This document shows positions 32,410-41,728 of a DNA stretch of 64,000 nt, in pieces. The position numbers and the translations under genes were made by a program. The DNA lies in assembly GCA_026129905.1 (NCBI GenBank), contig JAHCHE010000005.1:124001-188000 (forward strand), in the 5' to 3' direction. The notes below the pieces were generated by a model. The model saw only the letters and a list, made by a program, of their open reading frames with translations, had not been told where the DNA came from and ran no database searches. Position 1 is the first letter of the stretch. Each line of letters starts with the position of its first letter. This stretch comes from Bryobacteraceae bacterium (GTDB lineage Bacteria > Acidobacteriota > Terriglobia > Bryobacterales > Bryobacteraceae).

Positions 32410-35037
32410 TCAGCGGAAGTTGTCGACCAACATGAGGTCGCTTTCGGAGCGGTCGAATTGCGAAAAGAGAATATGGCCGCCATCGGGAGACAAGGAGAGC
32501 CCGCCGGCGGGCGGCCGGTCTAGGGTTCGGATAACGTGAGTCCCCCCGGTGCGGAAGTCGAGGAAGTTCAGCGTGCCCAAGTGCGGATCGCCGATGAAAT
32601 ATACGCCGTCGTCAACCGGGAAGAAGCTGTTGCGGACGACCGGCGAGACCAGTTTGCTTTCCTGGCCTGTTTCGAGCGACCGCTTCCACAGGCCCGTTCG
32701 GTAACCGGCGTCCTTCGTGAAGAAGAGGAACTTGCCGTCCCGGGATTCGATGGCCATATAGCCGCCGTCGTTGGTCACCTGCACGGCGTCGCCACCGGCG
32801 GCCGGCATCTTCCAGACCTGATAGATCTCGTGTTCGCGCGAAGCGAAATAGATCCACTTGCCGTCGCCAGACCAAACGGGGGCGGCATAGGTAGCGTGGC
32901 CGAGAGTCATCCGCCGGGGATTCTCGCCCGTCGCGTCAATGGTGTAGATGTTCCAGTTCCCCTCGCTGTTGCTTTCGTAAGCGACACGAAGGCCGTCCGG
33001 GGACCAGGCGGGCGCGCCGCAATTCGCGTCGGTGGCGGTCAATGCCACCGGGTTGCCTCCGGCGGCGTCGCAGACCCAGACGTTTACGTTACCCGAGCGA
33101 GCAGACTCGAATGCGATCCGCGATCCATCCGGGGAGTACTGTGCGTGCGCGTCAGGTCGAGTAGAAGCTGCGATCGGAGTCGGAGCGTCGGCGAGACCGC
33201 CGCGCAGTCCGAGTCTCCAAACGTTAGACTCCTCGACGCGGCGCGAGTAGACGAGACGCGTGGTTGCGCTCAGTGGGGGACGGGTCAACGTGAGTTCCCC
33301 CACGCCGCTCTCGCCGGCGAAGGCCAGCCGCCTGGGGGGCCGCGACCCGTCGGCCGGCAGCCGCCACAGTGCATGCCCGCCGGAAGTCCCTCCGGAGAAG
33401 ATAATCTCGCGGCTATCGGAGCTCCACTCGGGACTGTGGCATCGCCAGTAGCCTGGGATGGGCATTCTGACCGGTTCGCCCCTGGGCCGAAAGTCTTCGT
33501 CCAACCGCAGGACATAAAGTTCGGACGATTCGTTGGCGATCAGCCGCACAAAGACCATGGCTCGACCATCGGGCGAAACGACCGCGTCGGCATCGCCGGG
33601 CGTTTCCATCGGCGCGGTCGTCACGCGGCGGCGCTCCCCGGTCTCGATGGAATGGAGGAAAATGCCACGTTGACCCTGAGCGTCCAATCGAACGGGCAAG
33701 ACCAGCCACTTACCATCCGGGGTCCACGAGAGGCCGCCATGCAAGTCGTCCTGACCAATTCGCCGCGCACGGCCGCCCAGCGGTGAGATCAGATAAAGCG
33801 CCACCTGCCGCATGGCAAGGTGCCGATGAAAGGCAATCCAGCGTCCATCGGGCGACCAGGCAGGGTGGTCCTCCTCCGCCAGGTCGTCGGTGAGACGAAG
33901 GAGGGTGGAAGAGTGGATGTGGCGCACGTAGATATCGAAGTTGTCCTGCCGTTCGCCGTCCCAGGCGAACGCCACCTGGCTTCCGTCGGGGGAGAGGGTA
34001 GGATGCCGTTCCGTTCCGGCCAGCGACGTAAGCGGCCGCGGGCTCAGATCGGCCTCGTCGCCGCCGCGGGTGACGCGTAAGGCGGCCAATATAATCACCG
34101 CCGCCGCCACGAGCGCCACGGCAGCGAGGGCTGCCATGACCAACGTGCGGCTTCGCTCCGGCGCCGGCGGCGCCTCCATACCGGGCGTCGAGTGGTCGTG
34201 GTACAGGTCTTCCAGAGCGATCTTCAGGTCGACCATGCTTTGCCAGCGCTCGGCGCGATTCTTGCGGAGGCAACGGAGGATCACGCGATCGAAAGGCTTC
34301 GGCGCCTCGCTGGTGGACGGAGGATCTTTCGTCATCACCGCGACCAGAGTCGAGGCCGGCGAATCGCCTGGAAACGCACGCTGCCCGGAGACCATCTCGT
34401 AGAGCACAGCGCCGAGGCTGAAGATATCGCTGCGCCCGTCAATGGCTTTGCCCTCGGCCTGTTCCGGCGCCATGTAGGCGACTGTACCAAGGATCACACC
34501 CTCCCGCGTCGGCGTCGCCGAGTCGCCAGGCGGAATGGTTAGCGCCTCATCCAGCGAAGCGGCCGGCTCGATCAGCTTCGCGAGGCCGAAATCCAAGAGC
34601 TTGACGACGCCTTCGTCGCTCACCATCACGTTGCTGGGTTTCAGATCGCGGTGAACAATGCCGGCGGCGTGCGCCTTTGCCAAAGCGTCCGCGATCTCGA
34701 TCGCGTAGTTCAGCGCCTTGGATGCGGGAAAAGGCTTCTTTCGGAGGAGTTCCATGAGCGTCTTGCCGCTCACATACTCCATGGCGATGAAATCCACGCC
34801 GGCGTCGCTGCCAACGCCGTAAATGTGAATGATGTTCGGATGGTTGAGCGCGGAGGCCGCCTTGGCTTCGTTCAGAAAGCGTTGCCGCTGCTCGGCGCTC
34901 GCCAGTTGAGACTTGCTCAACACCTTTACCGCGACGAAGCGGCCCAGGTGGGTGTCGCGCGCTTTGTACACCACGCCCATCCCGCCTTCTCCCAACTTCT
35001 CGAGGATCTGGTAGTGCAGCAGCTTCTGGCCAATCAT
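32410..35037 (-). CDS. Receptor-type Ser/Thr protein kinase with TolB/WD40-like propeller (paralogue)
   Basis: The 875-residue kinase has the same plan as its downstream neighbour: LGEGGMGVVYKARD, VAVKVL, VHRDLKPSNVMV, LLDFGLAKL, YMAPEQAEGKAIDGRSDI, a membrane helix at about 300-320, then propeller blades with SPDGSQVAFAWDG, SPDGRWIAFHRH and others. The two proteins align from end to end, and their DNA is similar to the last codons, so this is a tandem duplication that has since diverged. The pair are separated by about 100 bases, and the downstream copy may have its own promoter (CATAAT on the minus strand near 32352-32357). Confidence 0.93.
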   Translation of the reverse strand: MIGQKLLHYQILEKLGEGGMGVVYKARDTHLGRFVAVKVLSKSQLASAEQRQRFLNEAKAASALNHPNIIHIYGVGSDAGVDFIAMEYVSGKTLMELLRKKPFPASKALNYAIEIADALAKAHAAGIVHRDLKPSNVMVSDEGVVKLLDFGLAKLIEPAASLDEALTIPPGDSATPTREGVILGTVAYMAPEQAEGKAIDGRSDIFSLGAVLYEMVSGQRAFPGDSPASTLVAVMTKDPPSTSEAPKPFDRVILRCLRKNRAERWQSMVDLKIALEDLYHDHSTPGMEAPPAPERSRTLVMAALAAVALVAAAVIILAALRVTRGGDEADLSPRPLTSLAGTERHPTLSPDGSQVAFAWDGERQDNFDIYVRHIHSSTLLRLTDDLAEEDHPAWSPDGRWIAFHRHLAMRQVALYLISPLGGRARRIGQDDLHGGLSWTPDGKWLVLPVRLDAQGQRGIFLHSIETGERRRVTTAPMETPGDADAVVSPDGRAMVFVRLIANESSELYVLRLDEDFRPRGEPVRMPIPGYWRCHSPEWSSDSREIIFSGGTSGGHALWRLPADGSRPPRRLAFAGESGVGELTLTRPPLSATTRLVYSRRVEESNVWRLGLRGGLADAPTPIAASTRPDAHAQYSPDGSRIAFESARSGNVNVWVCDAAGGNPVALTATDANCGAPAWSPDGLRVAYESNSEGNWNIYTIDATGENPRRMTLGHATYAAPVWSGDGKWIYFASREHEIYQVWKMPAAGGDAVQVTNDGGYMAIESRDGKFLFFTKDAGYRTGLWKRSLETGQESKLVSPVVRNSFFPVDDGVYFIGDPHLGTLNFLDFRTGGTHVIRTLDRPPAGGLSLSPDGGHILFSQFDRSESDLMLVDNFR

Positions 35038-35112
35038 CGATGATCGGTGATCAAAGCCATTATCACACGGGTCTGGTCGCGGGCGGCTCCGAAAGATGCG
35101 TTGGCGACGGCG

Positions 35113-35607
35113 TTACCGCGCGTGAAGAACAGAAACAGGCGTCACCCGTACTAGAACCTCTGCCAGTACCGCTGGCCGAGGGGCGCGGCGGAAGTAGAAC
35201 AGGTGCGAGAGGCAGCGGCAATCGGAAGCTCCGAAACGCCGTAACGGCACGGAGGCGGCGTCGAGTTGCGCAAGGCGGGCGGCCCAGAGGTGTTCGCGGT
35301 TCTCCCGGCCCGCGAGCCACCAGACCTCCCGGGGTTGTAGAAGTGGAACAACGTAATCCAGATGCCAGTGGCGATGGGCGGCGGGTTTCAGATGGTGGGC
35401 AATCCGGGCCGCCAATCCGCCGGGGCCGCGGGCGCTTCCGACGTAGGCGTAAACGCCGCGGCGGAGCTCCAATTCGCCGAGTGCGCCAACGCGCACGGCG
35501 GAAGGAGTCCGCGCCGTGAGGATCAGGACGTAGTCGCCGGCGGCGCGGACGAGCGGCTGAGGGATAACAGACCGCGGCATGGTCGGGGAGAGCGGCGAAA
35601 TCGCCAT
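35113..35607 (-). CDS. GIY-YIG/DUF123-type protein
   Basis: The protein of 164 residues has the small DUF123 version of the GIY-YIG nuclease fold: GDYVLILTART, LRRGVYAYVGSARGPGGLAARIAHHL with the paired G-Y-Y/Y-G motif, HWHLDYVVPLL, and a C-terminal FGASDCRCLSHLFYF. Archaeal and bacterial DUF123 proteins keep this set, but activity has not been shown. ATG 35607 and ATG 35580 are both possible; homology starts after the second, near DYVL. It lies upstream of the two kinases on the same strand with a 75-base gap. Confidence 0.8.
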   Translation of the reverse strand: MAISPLSPTMPRSVIPQPLVRAAGDYVLILTARTPSAVRVGALGELELRRGVYAYVGSARGPGGLAARIAHHLKPAAHRHWHLDYVVPLLQPREVWWLAGRENREHLWAARLAQLDAASVPLRRFGASDCRCLSHLFYFRRAPRPAVLAEVLVRVTPVSVLHAR

Positions 35608-35707
35608 CGCAGTTCTTCAGACCGATCCTTCGGCGGCGCGGCACAACGCTGCGGGCGAGCGTTGGCATCGCCCGCCTCGCAGCGTCATTCTGCCTCACAG
35701 AATCGAA

Positions 35708-38215
35708 TCAACGTTCCAATCGACCGTAGTAGGTGATCACCTGGCCCCACTGAAACTTGTCAGCCTGGCTGAAGCGAACGTCCCACGGGGCTTTCCCCAT
35801 CGCATCAAAGTGCTTCGGCGCGGGGAAACCCTGGAGCATTGCCAGCATCCGCTCCTCCATCAACGGCCTGACCAGCCCTTGCACTGCCGCAGTCACCCCG
35901 GCCTCACAGGGACTGGGCGGCGGTCCGGGGGGAGGCATTGTCTTCGGAACCAAGGGACAACCGGCCAGTTGGGAGCTCACGATCGTGAAATCCCACTGTG
36001 GTCGCCCGCTGTAACCCGGAATCAGCCGATTGTTGTCCCGTTCCGGCGCTATATTCATCTCGAAATCCGGATCGTAGAAATCCAACAGAACGCGCAGCCA
36101 GACGTTGGTCCCGTCCGGACCGTTGGTGTCTCCGATGAACTGGATCTCGTACTGGCTCATCTGATAGGTCAGCGGCGCGCGCCCATCTTGGATCGGCGGC
36201 TGCTGGGGCTGCGGATCAGGCGGTATCCACGTGAATGGGAGCATCGTAGGCCGCATGAGGATCGACACGTTCGGGCTCGATATCGAGCCGAACGCCGGAT
36301 GCAGGTTGCCCAGCGTCAACGCATGCAGCGGCGGACGGTCATTCGGATCGCAGCCCGCCGGGAGATTCAGATCGTTGCACCCAGGCTCCAGCGTGCTGAA
36401 TAGCAGCGCGGTTGGATAACGCTCCCGCAGAACCTGGTTGAGTGCGCCCGTGGTTACGCTGTAGGAGACGTGGAAAGGGTTCCCGAAATATCCCCGGTCC
36501 CCCGAACACGCTGCGCCCCCTGGCAGCATCGCACCAGGCCCGCACGGGAATATGACGGGAGGGGAATACACGAACGTCGGCTGCTTGAACTGCCCGAACC
36601 CGGTGTTGAGCTTCACATCCGAACCAAGAGCTCCCTGGATCCGGTCCGCCGTGCCGTCAAGGTTTTCGAAAGGCATCTCGTAACGGAGGTCCACGGTCAG
36701 GGAATCCCCAAAGACTCCGGTCTGGAAGCGCGAAAACAGCAGGTCCAGCGCCCGCGCCTGCTGTGTGCGCGGATAGCCTTGTTCCCAGGTCGCATCCAGC
36801 GCTGCACGCATCGGGTCATGGAACTCTTTCAACATGGTTTCCACGTGGCCGCGGAACGCCTCCTCACCGCACGTTCCGGCGCCTGTGTTCACAAGCTCGC
36901 CGTCGTCGAGGCTGAACACGGGATCCAGCCTCGAAGAGGCCTCCACGCGCAGTGTCTCCGGTATGCGGCCGGGCCTCACAGCATAGCTCTGATGGTCATC
37001 CGTACGCGCCAATATTGCGTCGACCTCCAGCGCCGGGCAACTGGCCCACGTGTTCAATCCAGGCGTGCCCGTTACCTCGTTGTCGCTCACGCGCGCCTGC
37101 GGCCGCAGCATACATCCCTGGTGATCCACACTCCACCGGATGAGAAGGCGCCGCAGCGCTCCGTCCACGGTTCCGTCCAGCCGCAGCGTCCGGGTCCGAG
37201 CATCCACGACGGCGTCGTCATTGAGCGCAAGGTCCACCGAGTCGATTCCCTCCATTCGGAGATCCTCGCTCACGCCGCGAATCTCGGCCGCGCACACCTC
37301 GAAGTGTTTGTCCCGTGGAAGCTCCTTGACACACGATTGATCGGCGTACTCGCACGCGGCGAACGTTACCAATCCACTGGCGACCAGCCCGAGTCCCGGC
37401 ACGAGATTGATCAAGTCCGTGGGATCCGCTCCCTCGCAGATTTGCTTGGCGGCGTGGTAGCTGGTGTGTAGCAAGCCGGCCTCCACGAGGATGTCGCGGT
37501 ATGCCGCGGTCGCCCTGATATTCTTCACGCTTGCGAGGTCGACACATGCTTTCTCCGGATTCGCGTACTCCGTTACGGGATTGTGGACCCTTACCTGTCC
37601 CGAAAAATTGCCCGCGAGGTCCTCGTTGAACCGGGCGAGGCTGGGCTGCGGCAGCGACGACACGTGCGTTTGCTCGAGCGCATCCAGCCCGCTCCAGGTG
37701 AGTTCGAATCCCAGGCTGCGGCTGATTGCTTTTCCCCCATACTGACTTTCTATCTCCCCGTCCTGCCGCTTGTCGAACAGCACAATCCGCGTACGCGCCG
37801 CCGTGGTCCAGGTCGGTACGTGCACCAGTTCGGCCAGGATCGGTTTCTGGATGTGATGTTGGTCGGTGAAGAACGACGCGTAAGGTAGCCAGGACGGCCA
37901 GAAGCCCATGCCGGCCGGGGGCGCGGGTCCAATTGGGATCTCAACGTCAAAACAGCAGCCACCCGCTATCGGGGCTGAAAACCCGTTCACCAGCACCACA
38001 TAATCACTCGCCTTTCCCGGCGGAACTTCCACAACTCCAAGGACGTGGACCGTCTGATTGGCGATGTCGTAAAACGCCGCTCCCTCGGCGAGTTCAAATC
38101 CGTGCCCCGGTTGGGAGATCGCAACGGACGGTCTCGAAGACGGCTGACCTTTCACGAACGTGGATCCGGGTCCGGCCGTCAGTCCACAAATCAGCAGGAA
38201 ATGTTTCAATCTCAT
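35708..38215 (-). CDS. Large secreted protein of unknown function
   Basis: The protein has 835 residues with a signal peptide (MRLKHFLLICGLTAGPG). The mature chain is mixed beta-type with many cysteines (for example GGCCFDVEI, EKACVDL, SCVKELP and CSGDRGYFG), suggesting disulfides outside the cytoplasm. Extended segments such as VNPSILMRPTMLPFTW-like text and repeated amphipathic strands in the last 350 residues could form a beta-sheet or lipid-binding fold, but I recognise no family or catalytic motif. ATG 38215 is supported by GGAGGAG upstream. It is divergent from the TPR kinase gene at 38380. Confidence 0.75.
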   Translation of the reverse strand: MRLKHFLLICGLTAGPGSTFVKGQPSSRPSVAISQPGHGFELAEGAAFYDIANQTVHVLGVVEVPPGKASDYVVLVNGFSAPIAGGCCFDVEIPIGPAPPAGMGFWPSWLPYASFFTDQHHIQKPILAELVHVPTWTTAARTRIVLFDKRQDGEIESQYGGKAISRSLGFELTWSGLDALEQTHVSSLPQPSLARFNEDLAGNFSGQVRVHNPVTEYANPEKACVDLASVKNIRATAAYRDILVEAGLLHTSYHAAKQICEGADPTDLINLVPGLGLVASGLVTFAACEYADQSCVKELPRDKHFEVCAAEIRGVSEDLRMEGIDSVDLALNDDAVVDARTRTLRLDGTVDGALRRLLIRWSVDHQGCMLRPQARVSDNEVTGTPGLNTWASCPALEVDAILARTDDHQSYAVRPGRIPETLRVEASSRLDPVFSLDDGELVNTGAGTCGEEAFRGHVETMLKEFHDPMRAALDATWEQGYPRTQQARALDLLFSRFQTGVFGDSLTVDLRYEMPFENLDGTADRIQGALGSDVKLNTGFGQFKQPTFVYSPPVIFPCGPGAMLPGGAACSGDRGYFGNPFHVSYSVTTGALNQVLRERYPTALLFSTLEPGCNDLNLPAGCDPNDRPPLHALTLGNLHPAFGSISSPNVSILMRPTMLPFTWIPPDPQPQQPPIQDGRAPLTYQMSQYEIQFIGDTNGPDGTNVWLRVLLDFYDPDFEMNIAPERDNNRLIPGYSGRPQWDFTIVSSQLAGCPLVPKTMPPPGPPPSPCEAGVTAAVQGLVRPLMEERMLAMLQGFPAPKHFDAMGKAPWDVRFSQADKFQWGQVITYYGRLER

Positions 38216-38319
38216 CTTCTTCTCCTCCTCCGGCGGCGCGCCGGCCGCCATCCTCAAGAACGGAAAACCTCGGAAAACCCGGACACGCATTCTCGGCCGG
38301 CCGGATGACGATTCCGAGT

Positions 38320-38325
38320 TATAAT
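38320..38325 (+). promoter_or_regulatory. Consensus -10 box for the TPR kinase
   Basis: A perfect TATAAT lies 55 bases before ATG 38380, in the divergent gap between the secreted protein and the kinase. No good -35 box is seen at the usual distance. Confidence 0.4.
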
Positions 38326-38379
38326 CGTCACGACGCTCTGAAACCGCGGGACCTGGAAAATCACTTTGTAGGGGGCTGG

Positions 38380-41133
38380 ATGCAGGTACTCGCAATCGAT
38401 GCCGTAGCCTGGGGCGCGCTGAATCGTCTGCTCGACATCGCACTCGATCTGCCCGCCGCTGAACGTTCCGATTGGGTCGAATGCCTCGGCCCCGAATACG
38501 AACAACTGAAGCCGCGCCTTCGCGATCTACTTCAGCGCGCTGAACAGGAGGGCGCCGGCGGAATCCTGGATACAATCCCCAAAATCGGCGACGAATTCAC
38601 CGTCAACGGCGACGCCGATCGGGCCGCGCACGCTCCCGGCGACGCCATCGGCCTGTACCGGCTCGAGCGCGAGCTCGGCGAAGGCGGCATGGGCACGGTC
38701 TGGCTTGCCCACCGGCCCGACGGCTTCATCAACCGCCCCGTCGCGCTAAAATTGCCTCGCGGCTCGTGGCGCCGCAATGCGCTTGCGGAACGTCTGGCGC
38801 GCGAGCGTGAGATCCTTGCCGGCTTGAATCACCCTCACATCGCCCGGCTCTACGATGCCGGCCTCACCGCCGACGGCCAACCGTATCTCGCCCTGGAATA
38901 CGTCGACGGCCTACGCATTGACGAATACTGCCGGCAAGCGAACCTGGATGTCAAAGGGCGCCTTTCGGTCTTCCTGCAGGTTCTCTCCGCCGTCGCGTAT
39001 GCGCACTCCCAGCTTGTCGTTCACCGGGATATCAAGCCGTCTAACATCCTGGTGACCAACGACGGGCAGGCGCGGCTCCTTGACTTCGGCATCGCCAAGC
39101 TGCTCGAACAGGGGCAGGCGCGCGAGACGGAACTGACCGAGCTGTCGGGCCGCGCCCTCACTCCCGATTTCGCCTCGCCGGAACAGATCGCCGGCAAGCC
39201 GGTTGGCGCGGCGTCCGACGTCTACTCGCTCGGCGTCGTGCTCTTCATGCTGGTAACCGAAGGAAGGCCCTACCGGCTCAAGCGCGATTCGCGCGCCTCG
39301 CTTGAAGACGCCATCCTTCATGCCGAGCCGCCGAGGCCGAGCGAAGCCGCGGCCGAACCGTCCTTTCGAAAGTCCCTGCGCGGCGACCTCGATTGGATCG
39401 TCCTGAAATCGCTCGCCAAGGAACCTGAGCAGCGCTATCCGTCCGCCGCGGCCTTGCAAGCGGACCTTGTCCGTTACTTGCGGCACGAGCCCGTGGAAGC
39501 CGGCCCGCCAAGCGCCGCTTATCGCATGACCAAGTTCGTCCGCCGCCACCGCCTTGCCGTGGCCTCGGCGGTCCTCGTCACCCTCGCCCTGATCGGCGGC
39601 CTATTCGGCGCCACCGTGGGCCTGCTACGTGCGCGCGCAGCCGAGGCCGAAGCCCGCACCGAGGCCGCCACGGCTGAACGCGTGTCGGCGTTCCTCGTGG
39701 ATCTGTTCCAGACCTCCACCCCCGAAGAGGCGAAGGGCCGGGAGCTGACCGCCCGCGAGATCCTCGAGCGCGGCGCGGCCCGGGTTCACGATCAACTGGC
39801 GGACGAGCCGCTCGTCAAGGCGCGCCTCCTCCGCACGATCGGATACGTCTACACCAACCTCGGACTGTATCCCCAGGCCGGCCCCTTCCTCGAAGAGGCC
39901 ATAAAGTTGGCCCGCTCCCTCGGGAATAGAGGCCGCCATGAGCTGGCTATCGCTCTGCACCGGCAGGCGAACCTGCACCGTCTCACCGGCGATGTCACCC
40001 GCGCCGAAGCCGAATTCCGCGAGGCGATTGCCATCCTGGAGAGCGCCGTCGGCCCCAGCCACCCCGACCTTGGGCCTGCCTTAAACAGCCTGGCGATCCT
40101 CGTGCGCAGCCGCGATCCCGAAGAGGCGCTTGTGATATACCGGCGCGCCTACGACCTGCTTGTTGCCGAGCACGGCGAGCCGAACGGAGAGGCGGGCGTC
40201 GTGCTCTCCAACATCGGCTCCCTCCACCTGCGCGCGCGACGGTGGCGCGAGGCGCAAGACAACCTGGAAAAGGCTCTGCCGCTGGTGATCTGGTTTCACG
40301 GCGAGAACGACCACAGGGTCGGCGGCGTCGCGGGCAACCTCGCCATTGTCCACAAAGAGCTCGGCAACTACGAGCGCGCCCTGGAACTCTCCCGGCAAGA
40401 CCTCGATCTGTCTTCCCGCGTCCTGGGACCCACGCACCCCGCCATCGGCGCCATCTGGCTGAACCTGGCCCGCGTCACGGCCAGGATGGGAGACGAGCAG
40501 GAAGCCCTCGCGCAGACCGAGCAGGCTCTCGAGATCTTTCGCCGCCATCTCCCTCCCTCCCACGCCTTGCGAGTCACGGCCGAGAACACGCGCGGCCTGT
40601 CTCTGTTTCGACTTGGCCAGCGCGCTGAGGCTCGCCGGGTATGGGACGAGCTTCTCACCGTGTCATCCGAAAGCGTCGACGCCAGGAAATCCCTCCTGAC
40701 CACTCGGCTCATGCTCGCCGAATTTCATGGCCTTTCCAATCGTTTCGAGGAGTCGCTGGCGCTCGCCCGCGGCGTGCTCGCCGATCCCCTCATCGCCACC
40801 GATCCTCACCTGGAGGCCGAAGCCCGTTGGGTGACGGCCTGCGCACTGGCTCGCAGCGGTTCCTTCGAAGAGGCGGACGCCGAGAGCCGCCAGGCCCTCC
40901 ACCTTCACGCGACAACCGCTCCGACCCTGGAGCCGGTGACCCTGTTCGCTCACGCGAAATACCTCGCGTGCGCCGGCGACGAACAGCGCAGCGTGCAGCT
41001 TCTTGCCCGGGCGGTCGAGCAGGGCTTTCGCGATGCCGCCGTCCTCACCGACCCGGCCTTCGCCGCCCTCCACCCGCGCAGCGACTTCGCGCCAGTGGCC
41101 GCCGCCATCCCGGCGTCCGATCGCAGCCGGTGA
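38380..41133 (+). CDS. Ser/Thr protein kinase with C-terminal TPR array
   Basis: The 917-residue protein begins with a helical 80-residue region common before acidobacterial kinases, then a kinase domain at about 92-370: RELGEGGMGTVWLAHR, Lys in PVALKL, VVHRDIKPSNILV, LLDFGIAKLL and TPDFASPEQIAGKPVG. A membrane helix follows (LAVASAVLVTLALIGGLFGA, about 388-412). The extracytoplasmic part is a TPR/NB-ARC-like repeat array of about 450 residues with blocks such as GPSHPDLGPALNSLAI and GPTHPAIGAIWLNLA. ATG 38380 has AGGGGG just upstream; the long open frame before it is antisense to the neighbour. The ECF sigma gene follows after 14 bases, a pairing common in this lineage. Confidence 0.93.
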   Translation: MQVLAIDAVAWGALNRLLDIALDLPAAERSDWVECLGPEYEQLKPRLRDLLQRAEQEGAGGILDTIPKIGDEFTVNGDADRAAHAPGDAIGLYRLERELGEGGMGTVWLAHRPDGFINRPVALKLPRGSWRRNALAERLAREREILAGLNHPHIARLYDAGLTADGQPYLALEYVDGLRIDEYCRQANLDVKGRLSVFLQVLSAVAYAHSQLVVHRDIKPSNILVTNDGQARLLDFGIAKLLEQGQARETELTELSGRALTPDFASPEQIAGKPVGAASDVYSLGVVLFMLVTEGRPYRLKRDSRASLEDAILHAEPPRPSEAAAEPSFRKSLRGDLDWIVLKSLAKEPEQRYPSAAALQADLVRYLRHEPVEAGPPSAAYRMTKFVRRHRLAVASAVLVTLALIGGLFGATVGLLRARAAEAEARTEAATAERVSAFLVDLFQTSTPEEAKGRELTAREILERGAARVHDQLADEPLVKARLLRTIGYVYTNLGLYPQAGPFLEEAIKLARSLGNRGRHELAIALHRQANLHRLTGDVTRAEAEFREAIAILESAVGPSHPDLGPALNSLAILVRSRDPEEALVIYRRAYDLLVAEHGEPNGEAGVVLSNIGSLHLRARRWREAQDNLEKALPLVIWFHGENDHRVGGVAGNLAIVHKELGNYERALELSRQDLDLSSRVLGPTHPAIGAIWLNLARVTARMGDEQEALAQTEQALEIFRRHLPPSHALRVTAENTRGLSLFRLGQRAEARRVWDELLTVSSESVDARKSLLTTRLMLAEFHGLSNRFEESLALARGVLADPLIATDPHLEAEARWVTACALARSGSFEEADAESRQALHLHATTAPTLEPVTLFAHAKYLACAGDEQRSVQLLARAVEQGFRDAAVLTDPAFAALHPRSDFAPVAAAIPASDRSR

Positions 41134-41135
41134 AA

Positions 41136-41147
41136 TATAATGGCGCC
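41136..41147 (+). promoter_or_regulatory. TATAAT box 6 nt before the sigma factor start (probable leaderless promoter)
   Basis: TATAAT at 41136-41141 is followed by GGCGCC and ATG 41148. It starts 2 bases after the kinase stop, so the sigma factor may be transcribed separately from the kinase. Confidence 0.45.
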
Positions 41148-41684
41148 ATGGAAGCGGTTCGGAGGGCGCCTGATCCTGCCGCTTGGGATTTGAATCCGTT
41201 CTTTTCTTCCTTCTATCCACAGTTGCGATCCATCGCCCGCGCTCGGCTCCGCGCCGGCCGCGATTCGCTCCTCGACACCACATCTCTCGTCCACGAGTTC
41301 TACATCCGGCTCGTGGAATCCGGCAACATCCGGGCCGAGGAGTGGCCCCGCTTTCTCAGCTATGCGTCCCGCGCGATGCGCAACATTATTGTCGATTCCC
41401 TTCGCCGCCGCGGCGCCGCCCGTCACGGCGGGGACCTCAGGCAGACGGGAACGAATCAGGCGGCGAGTCACCTCCCCGCGTCCGGCGAAGAGGAAATCCT
41501 CGCCGTGCATCAGGCCCTCGAACAACTCGAGGCCATCGATTCGCGCTCGGCCCAGATCGTGGAAATGCGGTACTTCGGCGGGATGACGGAAACGGAGATA
41601 GCCACCGCGCTCGGCCTGACGGAGCGGACCGTTCGACGCGGTTGGCAAAAGGCCCGGCTGCTTCTGGCTCAGGCGCTCGGGTGA
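41148..41684 (+). CDS. ECF-type RNA polymerase sigma factor
   Basis: The 178-residue sigma factor has region 2 (FYPQLRSIARARLRAGRDS, SLVHEFYIRLVE, FLSYASRAMRNIIVDSLRR) and region 4 (LEQLEAIDSRSAQIVEMRYFGGMTETEIATALGLTERTVRRGWQKARLLL). It resembles the acidobacterial/planctomycete ECF groups (TIGR02999-like) encoded beside TPR kinases. It directs RNA polymerase to a dedicated set of promoters, perhaps under control of the upstream kinase, which is inference. No anti-sigma factor is adjacent. ATG 41148 has no ribosome site, in keeping with a leaderless start. Confidence 0.92.
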   Translation: MEAVRRAPDPAAWDLNPFFSSFYPQLRSIARARLRAGRDSLLDTTSLVHEFYIRLVESGNIRAEEWPRFLSYASRAMRNIIVDSLRRRGAARHGGDLRQTGTNQAASHLPASGEEEILAVHQALEQLEAIDSRSAQIVEMRYFGGMTETEIATALGLTERTVRRGWQKARLLLAQALG

Positions 41685-41728
41685 CGGGTTCCTGGGAAAC
41701 ACCGTCGCCGGAGGAGCGTCTACTAATA

